Assembly: GCA_012797915.1 (NCBI GenBank)
Contig: JAAZOE010000047.1
Span: 1 to 6,745, forward strand
Length of the DNA: 6,745 bases
From: Candidatus Zixiibacteriota bacterium
Lineage (GTDB): Bacteria; Zixibacteria; MSB-5A5; GN15; JAAZOE01
Direction: 5' to 3'
In this document: one piece after another, positions 1 to 6,097 of the stretch
How the letters are laid out: each line of letters opens with the position of its first letter
Position numbering within the stretch: the first letter of the stretch is position 1
Position numbers and translations under genes: made by a program
The notes under the pieces: model-generated
The model's database searches: none
What the model was told of the DNA's origin: nothing
Seen by the model: only the letters and a program-made list of their open reading frames with translations

Positions 1-341
1 ACAGCCTGACCGAGAAGGCCGAGGCGGTGACCGGGGTCAACACGGAGCAGTTGAACAGTCTGCAACAGCAGATCGATTCGGTCGGCAGCAAGATCGACGA
101 GAAGGCACACGAGCGGAAAACGCTGGTGTCGCAGATCAGCAAGCAGACCATGTCGGTGTACGAGCGGATTCATCGGGGCAAGGGGGGGGCAGTGGTGGTG
201 GCGGTCAAGAAACGGGCCTGCGGGGCCTGTTACAAGGCCTTGCCGCCGCAACGAATCCAGGAAATCAAGATCGGCGATCGGATTATCACCTGCGACAGTT
301 GCGGGCGGATGCTGGTCTGGACGTCCGAGAGCGATATGTAA
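1..341 (+). CDS. C4-type zinc-ribbon protein, 3' part (zf-RING_7 / DUF164 family)
   Basis: The gene is cut by the left edge; the first complete codon is at position 3 and the frame is open to the TAA at 339-341, so about 112 residues remain. The visible N-terminal part is polar and rich in Gln, Lys and Glu with heptad-like spacing, consistent with the end of the long coiled coil of this family. The C-terminal part is the zinc ribbon. It has a CGAC pair (cysteines at 219-221 and 228-230), then the family signature ALPPQ, then a CDSC pair (291-293 and 300-302), and it ends in RMLVW. Four cysteines in two CxxC knuckles fit one structural zinc. The family is widespread in bacteria; proposed roles are nucleic-acid binding or acting as an adaptor, and none is established here. 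A GTG at 27 could be read as a start, but the frame stays open upstream and the family is longer (roughly 230-250 residues), so the true start lies outside the window. A run of eight G at 182-189 lies in the gene without breaking the frame. Confidence 0.9.
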   Translation, partial: SLTEKAEAVTGVNTEQLNSLQQQIDSVGSKIDEKAHERKTLVSQISKQTMSVYERIHRGKGGAVVVAVKKRACGACYKALPPQRIQEIKIGDRIITCDSCGRMLVWTSESDM

Positions 342-762
342 CCGTGGGAGCAACCGCAGATCCGAGCGATCGTGAACGTTCGACGACAGGTACGATGCCT
401 CTGAAGCCGGGACAAACCCCGATGGCGGGCCTTGGCGGTCAGGCTTGGCGGCCCATGCGGTCCATGACTGGACGCAGCCGACGTCAAAACCCTCAATTTC
501 ACTATTTCCTTGCAAGTAAACAAATTACGGCGCCCCCGGTCAAGATGACATTCGGCCGGGCGGTTGTGGGCGAAAAGCCAATCGGCGAATGCGACAATCG
601 TATCGGAAAAAAGTGGACTGAAGAGGAAATATCGGGCCGGCGGATGGTAAGAGTGGCGTAAAATGGCTCGATATATTACAATGAAAGCGGTCGCATGCGG
701 GGATGGCCCCCAAAGCGATCAGCTGCGGTTTTGACGGGCCGATGGAATGCCCGGCCTTGAGT
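342..762. other. Intergenic region without a convincing gene
   Basis: About 420 bases separate the zinc-ribbon gene from the rnpB promoter. The longest + strand reading frame (299-661, 120 codons) overlaps the end of the zinc-ribbon gene, matches no family I recognise and has an arbitrary-looking composition. A 23-codon frame at 663-734 has no good ribosome binding site. An AT-richer patch at about 494-530 contains TTGCAA but no matching -10. Visible structure includes a bulged stem-loop at 549-591, a small hairpin at 457-475 (GTCCA/TGGAC around TGAC, with a bulged G), an 8-base direct repeat CTTGGCGG at 431-438 and 444-451, and a CGGGC/GCCCG inverted repeat at 735-753. None is followed by a T-run, so no clear terminator for the zinc-ribbon gene was found. 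Confidence 0.6.
549..591. other. Bulged stem-loop in the intergenic region
   Basis: CATTC (549-553) pairs with GAATG (587-591). After one bulged G (554), GCCGG (555-559) pairs with TCGGC (582-586), counting one G-T wobble. The interior contains a second small hairpin, GGC (569-571) with GCC (577-579), closed by a GAAAA loop. The result is a 10-pair outer stem holding an inner hairpin. There is no T-tract on either strand, so it does not look like an intrinsic terminator. It may be a structured RNA element or chance folding of GC-rich DNA. Confidence 0.35.
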
Positions 763-790
763 TTGAGAATGTTGTTGTTGGATATAGAAT
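763..790 (+). promoter_or_regulatory. Sigma-70-like promoter of rnpB
   Basis: TTGAGA (763-768) matches the -35 consensus in five of six bases and TAGAAT (785-790) matches the -10 consensus in five of six, with a 16-base spacer. The predicted start of transcription, about seven bases after the -10, falls at 797-799. That is two to four bases before the first base of the RNase P P1 helix at 801, the arrangement expected for a stable RNA whose 5' end is set by initiation. No gene boundary lies between this site and recJ, so it could also serve recJ and the genes beyond. A second TTGA-type hexamer just upstream (757-762) is less well placed. Confidence 0.75.
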
Positions 791-800
791 AATGTTGGCA

Positions 801-1171
801 GAAAGCAGGAAAAACGGTCGCGTCTTATGACTTAGTTGTAGGATGAGGAAAGTCCGGGCTCCGTAGAGCCGGGGCGCCCCGTAACACGGGGGCGGAGTAA
901 TCCGACGGAAAGTGTCACAGAGAACGACTGCCTACCTGTCCCATGGGGACGGCGGCGATGGTGAAAACGCGGTGTAAGAGACCACGGGCTTTCCCGGAGA
1001 CGGGAAGGTCGGACAAACCCCGCCCGGAGCAAGGCCAAATAGGGAAGGATGAGGTTGGCTCGCCTCGTTTGACTTCCGGGTAGGCCGCAGGAGGGCATGG
1101 GCAACCATGCTCCCAGAGAAATGACCGTTCGCCCGCAAGGGCCGACAGAACCCGGCTTATTTCCTGCTTTC
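801..1171 (+). ncRNA. rnpB: RNase P RNA, bacterial type A
   Basis: This is the catalytic RNA of RNase P, which cuts the 5' leader from precursor tRNAs. The ends are set by P1: 801-812 pairs perfectly over 12 bases with 1160-1171. P2 is 813-819 with 1123-1129. P3 is a short hairpin (823-831 with 835-843, including wobbles). The universal P4 core is present as GAGGAAAGTCCGGGCT (845-860) and ACAGAACCCGGCTTA (1145-1159). Other conserved blocks are TCACAGAGAA near 915-924, GGTGAAA at 960-966, GTAAGAG at 974-980 and GGAGCAAGGCCAAATAGGG at 1026-1044. P14 is TTCCCG-GAGA-CGGGAA (991-1006) and P18 is GCATGG-GCAA-CCATGC (1095-1110), both with GNRA loops suited to docking on P8. There is a P19 hairpin, GCCC-GCAA-GGGC (1131-1142), which E. 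coli lacks. The L15 loop that normally carries GGU for tRNA CCA binding looks degenerate. The length of about 371 nt is normal. The mature ends could differ by a few bases. Confidence 0.97.
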
Positions 1172-1196
1172 TCCCACGAACATGGGAAGCACGTCT

Positions 1197-2951
1197 ATGA
1201 CCTGGGGCGAAAAACCGGTCAGCCAGAATTGGGTCCTGGCGACGGATCCTCCTGATGAACAGGTGAATGAGATCGCCGCCGCCATTGACCTGCCCAAGAC
1301 GGTCATCAAAATCCTGATCAACCGCAAAATCGACACGATCGACAAGATCCGGGCCTTCATCACCCCGCGCATGGAGGACCTGTCCGATCCGTTCATACTC
1401 AAGGGGATGTCCGAGGCGGTCGCCCGCCTCACCGCCGCCCTGCGGGACAATGAACGGATCATGATCTACGGCGACTACGACGTCGACGGGATCACGGCCA
1501 CGGCGCTGCTGTTTTTGGTGCTTAACCGTCTCGGGGCGCAGGTCGATTATTACTTGCCCAACCGGTTGACCGAAGGATACGGGTTGACCGAAGAGGGAAT
1601 TCTCGAAGCCAAACATCGCGGCATCAGTCTGCTGGTCTCGGTCGATACCGGGATCACGGCGGTGGAGGAGGTCGAATTCGCCCGCGCGCAGGGGATTGAT
1701 TGCATCATCACCGACCACCATGAGACCGGCGATCGCCTGCCGAACGCGGTGGCGATTGTCAACCCCAAGCAGGCGGACTGCCATTACGATCTGGCGGAGT
1801 TATCCGGCGTGGGGGTGGCGTTCAAACTGGCGCAGGCGCTCTATCGGAAACTCGGGCAGGATGCCAGCGAACTGGACGAGCATCTCGATCTGGTGGCGTT
1901 GGGGACCTCGGCCGACATCGTGCCGCTTTTGGGCGAGAACCGGACCCTGACCCGGTTCGGATTTCGTCAGATCGCCCGGACGACCAAACCGGGATTGAAG
2001 TCGCTGGCCTTCGTCTCCGGCCTGATGGGCAAGGAGATCGGTACCGGACAGGTGGTTTTCGTGCTGGCGCCGCGGATCAACGCCATCGGCCGGCTGGGAG
2101 ACGCCCGGCAGGCGATCAAGCTGCTGACGACCAAGGACGAACAGGTCGCGGCGAAAATCGCCCGCGAACTGGACGCCGAGAACAAGCGGCGCAAGAGCAT
2201 CGACGAGGCGACCCTCAAGGAAGCGATCGCCCAAATCAACGACGTCTGTGATTTGGAAAATGAGAAGGCGATCATTCTTTGTTCGGAAGGGTGGCATCTG
2301 GGGGTGATCGGGATTGTCGCCTCACGGATCGTCGAGCGGTACCATCTGCCGACGGTGTTGATTGCCATCGACAACGGCGAGGGGAAAGGATCGGCCCGGT
2401 CGATCCCGGGGTTCCACCTGTGCGAGGCGCTCAAGAAGTGCGAGGATACTCTCATCCGCTACGGCGGGCATAAGTACGCCGCCGGGCTGACGATCAAGCC
2501 GGAGAAGGTCGAGCAGTTCCGTCAACGGATGATCGAGGTGTCCAGTTACATGCTGTCGGACGACGACATGATCTCGAAGATGTTCATCGATTCCGAAATT
2601 GAATTGGATCAGATCACCCGGCAGTTTCTGGATACCCTGGAGCTGTTCTGCCCTTTTGGGCCGATGAATATGCGGCCGGTGTTTTTGACCCGCAACCTCG
2701 AAGTCGTCGGGCAGCCATACCTGGTCGGCCGCAATCACTTGAAGATGAAAGTCCGCAAGGGGAACTCGGTCCTCGATGTGATCGGGTTCGATTTCGGCGA
2801 TCTGGCCCGGCCATTGGCCACGCGGTCGGGAACGATCGATATGACCTATGTGATCGAATACAACAACTGGAACGGAGTCAACCGCATCCAGCTCCGGGTC
2901 AAAGACATCAAGTTCGATGCCGGCCAGCTTCCGCGGGGGAATGCACCGTAG
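1197..2951 (+). CDS. recJ: Single-stranded-DNA-specific 5'-3' exonuclease RecJ
   Basis: RecJ degrades single-stranded DNA 5' to 3' in the cytoplasm during RecF-pathway recombination, mismatch repair and base-excision repair. The 584-residue product has the full family layout and typical length. The DHH phosphoesterase domain has DYDVDG (residues 93-98), SVDTG (about 148-152), TDHH (172-175) and NPK (189-191), the metal-binding and catalytic motifs, followed by ADIVPLLGENR and APRINAIGRLGD. The DHHA1 domain has GWHLGVIGIVASR (about 365-377), GKGSARS and the GGHKYAAG signature (GGH at 423-425). The C-terminal 120 or so residues fit the RecJ OB-fold. I chose ATG 1197, giving MTWGEKPVSQNWVL, because GGGAAG (1184-1189) lies seven bases upstream. 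The ATG at 1182 would add only five residues and has no ribosome binding site. The gene begins 25 nt after rnpB and ends two bases before the GTPase gene. A small inverted repeat (1172-1176 with 1183-1187) could mask the ribosome binding site. Confidence 0.97.
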   Translation: MTWGEKPVSQNWVLATDPPDEQVNEIAAAIDLPKTVIKILINRKIDTIDKIRAFITPRMEDLSDPFILKGMSEAVARLTAALRDNERIMIYGDYDVDGITATALLFLVLNRLGAQVDYYLPNRLTEGYGLTEEGILEAKHRGISLLVSVDTGITAVEEVEFARAQGIDCIITDHHETGDRLPNAVAIVNPKQADCHYDLAELSGVGVAFKLAQALYRKLGQDASELDEHLDLVALGTSADIVPLLGENRTLTRFGFRQIARTTKPGLKSLAFVSGLMGKEIGTGQVVFVLAPRINAIGRLGDARQAIKLLTTKDEQVAAKIARELDAENKRRKSIDEATLKEAIAQINDVCDLENEKAIILCSEGWHLGVIGIVASRIVERYHLPTVLIAIDNGEGKGSARSIPGFHLCEALKKCEDTLIRYGGHKYAAGLTIKPEKVEQFRQRMIEVSSYMLSDDDMISKMFIDSEIELDQITRQFLDTLELFCPFGPMNMRPVFLTRNLEVVGQPYLVGRNHLKMKVRKGNSVLDVIGFDFGDLARPLATRSGTIDMTYVIEYNNWNGVNRIQLRVKDIKFDAGQLPRGNAP

Positions 2952-2953
2952 CC

Positions 2954-3898
2954 ATGTCGCTGTATACGGAGTTTCAGGGGGGATCGGAAGTCGCCCTGTC
3001 CAAGATCATCAGCCATATCGAAAACCGCCGCGAGGGGTACCAGGAGGTCCTGTCCCGCCTCTATCGTACGGGCGGCCGGATGTACCGGATCGGCATCACC
3101 GGCCCGCCGGGAGCGGGGAAATCCTCGCTGGTCAACCGTCTGGCCGGTCTGGCGGCGGAAGCCGGACACCGGGTCGCGGTCATCTGCGTCGATCCCAGTT
3201 CGCCGTTCACCGGCGGGGCGCTTTTGGGCGATCGCCTGCGGATGCAGGATATCCCCCTTGATAAGGGGGTCTTCATCCGCTCCATGGGGAGTCGCGGTTC
3301 GACCGGCGGGCTGGCGGCGGCGACCTCGAATGTGACCGTGGCCCTGGACGCTTTCGGCTTCGACACCCTGTTCATCGAGACAGTCGGTGTGGGGCAGATG
3401 GAGCTGGATATCATCGATGCCTGCGACACGGTTGTTGTCGCGCTCGTCCCGGAATCCGGGGATGCCATCCAGGCGCTGAAAGCCGGGCTGATGGAGATTG
3501 CCGATATTTTCGCGGTCAACAAGGCGGACCGGGCCGGATCGGACCAGATGGTTTATGATCTGCAGTCGGCCATGGAGATGAAGGCGGTCCATTCCGAGTG
3601 GATTGTCCCGATCGTGGCCACCCAGGCGACGGCCAATGTCAACCTGGACGAACTGTACCGGCATCTGACCGCCCACAAGGCCTACTTGGAAAAGACCGGC
3701 CTTCTGGCGCAGAAGCGGGCCGAACAGCTGAAGAAGAAAGTGGAGCGGGTGCTGGTGAAGTCGATCCAGCGGGATATCGACCGCACCCTGCTCAACGGCG
3801 CCGTCCTCGATGACATCGTCGGCCGCATCATGCGGGGAGAAGACGATCCCTATTCGGCCGGGCAGGCGCTCTTCCGACAATACAAATTCGGCTCTTGA
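2954..3898 (+). CDS. meaB: MeaB/ArgK-type GTPase, chaperone of the B12-dependent acyl-CoA mutase
   Basis: MeaB proteins are SIMIBI-class G-proteins that bind adenosylcobalamin-dependent acyl-CoA mutases. They use GTP hydrolysis to gate cofactor loading and remove damaged cofactor. In this 314-residue product the N-terminal helix (SKIISHIENR) leads to the P-loop GPPGAGKSS (50-58). Next come the family-specific DPSSPFTGGALLGDR (80-94), VFIRSMGSRGSTGGL (106-120), the switch motif ETVGVGQ (142-148), VPESGDAIQALKAG, and the guanine-specificity motif NKAD (189-192). The C-terminal helical dimerisation arm ends in DPYSAGQALF (298-307). Length is normal for the family. The start fits homology, because alignable sequence begins within the first ten residues. 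The ribosome binding site is weak (a G-rich stretch at about 2934-2940), so translation is probably coupled to recJ, whose stop is two bases away. The immediate neighbour is the mutase large subunit, the expected partner. A free-standing GTPase here contrasts with IcmF, where the same domain is fused to the mutase. Confidence 0.95.
   Translation: MSLYTEFQGGSEVALSKIISHIENRREGYQEVLSRLYRTGGRMYRIGITGPPGAGKSSLVNRLAGLAAEAGHRVAVICVDPSSPFTGGALLGDRLRMQDIPLDKGVFIRSMGSRGSTGGLAAATSNVTVALDAFGFDTLFIETVGVGQMELDIIDACDTVVVALVPESGDAIQALKAGLMEIADIFAVNKADRAGSDQMVYDLQSAMEMKAVHSEWIVPIVATQATANVNLDELYRHLTAHKAYLEKTGLLAQKRAEQLKKKVERVLVKSIQRDIDRTLLNGAVLDDIVGRIMRGEDDPYSAGQALFRQYKFGS
3253..3269. repeat. Perfect 7-bp inverted repeat inside the GTPase gene
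   Basis: CCCCCTT (3253-3259) and AAGGGGG (3263-3269) flank a 3-base GAT loop. The segment encodes IPLDKGV within the conserved stretch before FIRSM, and the reading frame shows no insertion relative to the family pattern as I remember it. It resembles small intergenic palindromes seen in many bacteria, but here it is part of the coding sequence. Confidence 0.6.
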
Positions 3899-3923
3899 TT
3901 TCGGGTCCCCGACCGTATATCTT
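3895..3923 (+). promoter_or_regulatory. Possible weak promoter ahead of the mutase genes
   Basis: The 64-base gap after the GTPase gene is the widest in the recJ-to-dehydrogenase block. TTGATT (3895-3900, overlapping the stop codon) and TATCTT (3918-3923) are spaced by 17 bases, but each matches the sigma-70 consensus in only four of six bases. A TATATC at 3916-3921 is an alternative -10. The site would give the mutase genes some independence from recJ. It is a weak call that could be chance. Confidence 0.3.
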
Positions 3924-3952
3924 TACCAGCACTGCGGATAGCCTGACACGAC

Positions 3953-3956
3953 GGAG
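3953..3956 (+). promoter_or_regulatory. Ribosome binding site that fixes the mutase large-subunit start
   Basis: GGAG lies six bases before the ATG at 3963. Another ATG at 3958 is out of frame and too close to the GGAG, so 3963 is the start. The resulting N-terminus (MFDKSFLEELRERRRQW) is a normal beginning for the family. Confidence 0.7.
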
Positions 3957-3962
3957 CATGGG

Positions 3963-5630
3963 ATGTTCGATAAGTCATTTTTGGAAGAATTACGGGAACG
4001 CCGCCGGCAGTGGGATGCGGAAAAGGACAAATTCGCCCAAAACGCCCGTCCCCGGTACATGACCGTATCCGGCGACGACGTGGATATCCTTTATGGCCCC
4101 GAATCCGTCGACCAGAGCGGCTATCTGGATAAAATCGGCTTTCCCGGCCAGTATCCCTACACCCGCGGCGTGCATCATTCCATGTACCGCGGCCGGATGT
4201 GGACCATGCGGCAGTTCTCCGGCATGGGGACCGCCCGGCAGACCAACGAGCGGTATCATTATCTCCTGAAACAGGGGCAGACCGGTTTGTCGGTCGCCTT
4301 CGACCTGCCCACCCTGATGGGATACGATTCCGACCACCAGCGGTCGATGGGGGAAATCTGCAAATGCGGCGTGGCCGTGGATACTCTGGCCGACATGGAA
4401 ATCATCTTCGACGGCATCGACCTGTCGAAAATTTCGACCTCAATGACCATCAATGCCCCGGCCTCGATCCTGCTGGCGATGTACGTGGCGGTCGGGGAAA
4501 AGCAGGGGATTGCCTCGCACAAACTGACCGGAACCCTGCAGAACGACATCTTGAAAGAATATATCGCCCAGAAGGAATGGGTCTTTCCGCCGGAACCGTC
4601 GATCCGTCTGATCACCGACCTGATGGATTTCTGCGCCCGGCATATTCCCAAATGGAATACGATTTCCATCTCCGGATATCATATCCGCGAGGCAGGCGCG
4701 ACCGCGGCCCAGGAGTTGGCGTTCACGCTGGCCGATGGATTCCAATATGTGGAATCGGCCATTGCCGCCGGGCAGGACGTGGATGTCTTTGCCCCCCGGC
4801 TGTCGTTTTTTTTCAATGCCCATCAGGATTTCTTCGAGGAGATCGCCAAGTACCGGGCGGCGCGGCGGATCTGGGCGCGGCATATGCGCGAAAAGTACGG
4901 AGCGAAGAAGGAAGAAAGCTGGAAGCTTCGTTTCCACACGCAGACGGCCGGGTGTTCGCTGACGGCCCAGCAGCCCGAAAACAACCTGATGCGGACCGCC
5001 TATGAAGCCCTGTCGGGAGTGTTGGGCGGGACACAGTCGTTGCACACCAACTCGATGGACGAAACCCTGGCGCTGCCGTCGGACAAGGCGGTCCTTCTGG
5101 CCTTGCGGACGCAACAGATCATCATGCACGAAACCGGCGTGGCCAACACGATTGATCCGCTGGCCGGATCATATTACGTGGAATATCTGACCGATAAACT
5201 GGAGGCCGAGGCGGAGGCGTATTTCACCGAGATCGAACGGCGGGGCGGGGTCTTGAAAGGAATCGAGGAAGGATTCTTCCAGCGGGAGATCGCCAAGTCA
5301 GCCTATCGCTACCAGAAAGAGATCGAACGCGAGGAACGGATTATCGTCGGGGTCAACGGCTACGTCATGGACGAGGAGATCACCATTCCGGTGCTGCGGA
5401 TCGACGAGACGGTGGCGCGGGATCAGGTGGCCTCGCTGCAGAAGATCAAACAAAGCCGCGACAACGACAAGGTCAAACGGACCTTGGAGGAATTGGCGGT
5501 CTGCGCCCGGGGCAACGGCAATACCTTGCAGGCCATACTGGACTGTGTCCGGGTGTATGCCACCGAGGGGGAGATCGTGGATACCCTTCGGCCGATTTTC
5601 GGAGAATATCAGGAACCGCCGATGTTCTGA
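3963..5630 (+). CDS. icmA: B12-dependent acyl-CoA mutase large (catalytic) subunit, isobutyryl-CoA mutase type
   Basis: This 555-residue protein is the TIM-barrel, acyl-CoA-binding subunit of the methylmalonyl-CoA mutase family. These enzymes use the adenosyl radical of coenzyme B12 to move a CoA-carbonyl group between neighbouring carbons. Family blocks are YPYTRG (64-69), MWTMRQFSG (79-87), GLSVAFDLPT (108-117), YDSDH, SMTIN (160-164), QNDILKEYIAQ (193-203), WNTISISGYHIREAGAT (231-247, with the radical-chemistry histidine at 240), FAPRLSFFF (276-284), RFHTQTAG (323-330), LTAQQPENN (333-341), GGTQSLHTN (355-363) and DPLAGSYYVE (398-407). Two positions decide substrate: Phe85 and Gln203 align with F80/Q198 of isobutyryl-CoA mutase, not Y89/R207 of methylmalonyl-CoA mutase. 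Ala112 stands where 2-hydroxyisobutyryl-CoA mutase has Asp. There is no fused B12 domain; that subunit is the next gene, and the 555 + 139 residue sizes fit IcmA/IcmB. Automatic annotation would probably say methylmalonyl-CoA mutase. The family is certain; the isobutyryl specificity is inferred from these residues. Confidence 0.9.
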   Translation: MFDKSFLEELRERRRQWDAEKDKFAQNARPRYMTVSGDDVDILYGPESVDQSGYLDKIGFPGQYPYTRGVHHSMYRGRMWTMRQFSGMGTARQTNERYHYLLKQGQTGLSVAFDLPTLMGYDSDHQRSMGEICKCGVAVDTLADMEIIFDGIDLSKISTSMTINAPASILLAMYVAVGEKQGIASHKLTGTLQNDILKEYIAQKEWVFPPEPSIRLITDLMDFCARHIPKWNTISISGYHIREAGATAAQELAFTLADGFQYVESAIAAGQDVDVFAPRLSFFFNAHQDFFEEIAKYRAARRIWARHMREKYGAKKEESWKLRFHTQTAGCSLTAQQPENNLMRTAYEALSGVLGGTQSLHTNSMDETLALPSDKAVLLALRTQQIIMHETGVANTIDPLAGSYYVEYLTDKLEAEAEAYFTEIERRGGVLKGIEEGFFQREIAKSAYRYQKEIEREERIIVGVNGYVMDEEITIPVLRIDETVARDQVASLQKIKQSRDNDKVKRTLEELAVCARGNGNTLQAILDCVRVYATEGEIVDTLRPIFGEYQEPPMF

Positions 5631-5655
5631 GGCGGTCAAGGCGGGGATAACGCAT

Positions 5656-6075
5656 ATGGCTGAAAAAATCAGAGTGCTGTTGGCGAAACCGGGACTCGAC
5701 GGGCATGACCGGGGGGTGAAGGTCGTGGCCGCGGCGTTGCGCGATGCCGGGATGGAAGTGATTTATACCGGCCTGCGGCAGACGCCGGAACAGATCGTCA
5801 CGGCCGCCATTCAGGAGGACGTGGACGTGGTCGGGGTGTCGATTTTATCGGGGGCGCACATGACCCTGTTTCCGGCCATCGTCGACCTGCTGCGGCAGCG
5901 CGGCGGCGGCGACAAACTGATCTTCGGCGGCGGAATCATCCCCGACGATGATATCGCCGCATTGGAGAAGGCGGGGGTGTCGAAGCTGTTCACGCCGGGG
6001 GCCAGCACGGTGGAGATTATCGACTGGGTGACCAGGGCCGTGGCCGCCAAAAAGAACGATGAAAAACTGTTATAG
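5656..6075 (+). CDS. icmB: B12-binding small subunit of the acyl-CoA mutase
   Basis: This 139-residue protein is a complete stand-alone cobalamin-binding (Rossmann-like) domain. It has the base-off/His-on signature DGHDRG (residues 15-20), whose His17 should be the lower cobalt ligand. The second and third parts of the signature are SILSGAHM (62-69) and FGGGIIPDDD (90-99), which hold the nucleotide tail of B12. The protein pairs with the upstream large subunit to form the active mutase. I start it at ATG 5656 because a GGGGAT ribosome binding site lies about nine bases upstream (5643-5648) and MAEKIRVLLAKPG is the canonical family beginning. The frame continues open upstream to 5545, but that extension overlaps the large-subunit gene and adds no family sequence. 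The gap to the large subunit is 25 bases, so the two are surely co-transcribed. The sequence does not tell isobutyryl- from methylmalonyl-type small subunits; the name follows the large subunit. Confidence 0.93.
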   Translation: MAEKIRVLLAKPGLDGHDRGVKVVAAALRDAGMEVIYTGLRQTPEQIVTAAIQEDVDVVGVSILSGAHMTLFPAIVDLLRQRGGGDKLIFGGGIIPDDDIAALEKAGVSKLFTPGASTVEIIDWVTRAVAAKKNDEKLL

Positions 6076-6097
6076 GGAAATATCAACCTAACCAAGT

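Noticed and set aside
299..661. 120-codon + strand reading frame after the zinc-ribbon gene
   Set aside because: It overlaps the zinc-ribbon coding end, shows no family motif, has no ribosome binding site and crosses the stem-loop at 549-591. It is most likely non-coding.
663..734. 23-codon frame (begins MARYITMK) upstream of rnpB
   Set aside because: It has only a weak G-rich stretch upstream and no recognisable content, and it lies just before the rnpB promoter. It is too short to support.
410..1022. 12-base repeat GGACAAACCCCG at 410-421 and 1011-1022
   Set aside because: One 12-base match in a GC-biased window of this size is about what chance gives, and the flanks do not match. There is no sign of a duplicated RNase P fragment.
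1182..1196. Upstream ATG of recJ at 1182
   Set aside because: It adds only five residues, lacks a ribosome binding site and sits in a small inverted repeat. GGGAAG at 1184-1189 favours 1197.
915..1784. 289-codon minus-strand frame across rnpB and recJ
   Set aside because: It runs antisense through RNase P RNA and the DHH domain of RecJ. GC-rich coding DNA commonly leaves such open shadows, and no motif is seen.
2846..3880. 344-codon minus-strand frame antisense to the GTPase gene
   Set aside because: It is an exact shadow of a well-conserved gene, and its translation is rich in Arg, Gly and Pro without a domain pattern.
3901..3912. Palindrome TCGGG-TC-CCCGA after the GTPase gene as a terminator
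   Set aside because: The loop is too tight for the full stem and no T-run follows. The next gene belongs to the same pathway, so termination is not expected.
4199..5005. 268-codon + strand frame inside the mutase large subunit
   Set aside because: It lies in another frame of a fully conserved coding sequence, and its composition is typical of an out-of-frame translation.
5545..5655. Longer start for the B12 subunit at 5545
   Set aside because: It would overlap the large-subunit gene by 86 bases and add residues not found in the family. The ATG at 5656 has a ribosome binding site and gives the canonical N-terminus.
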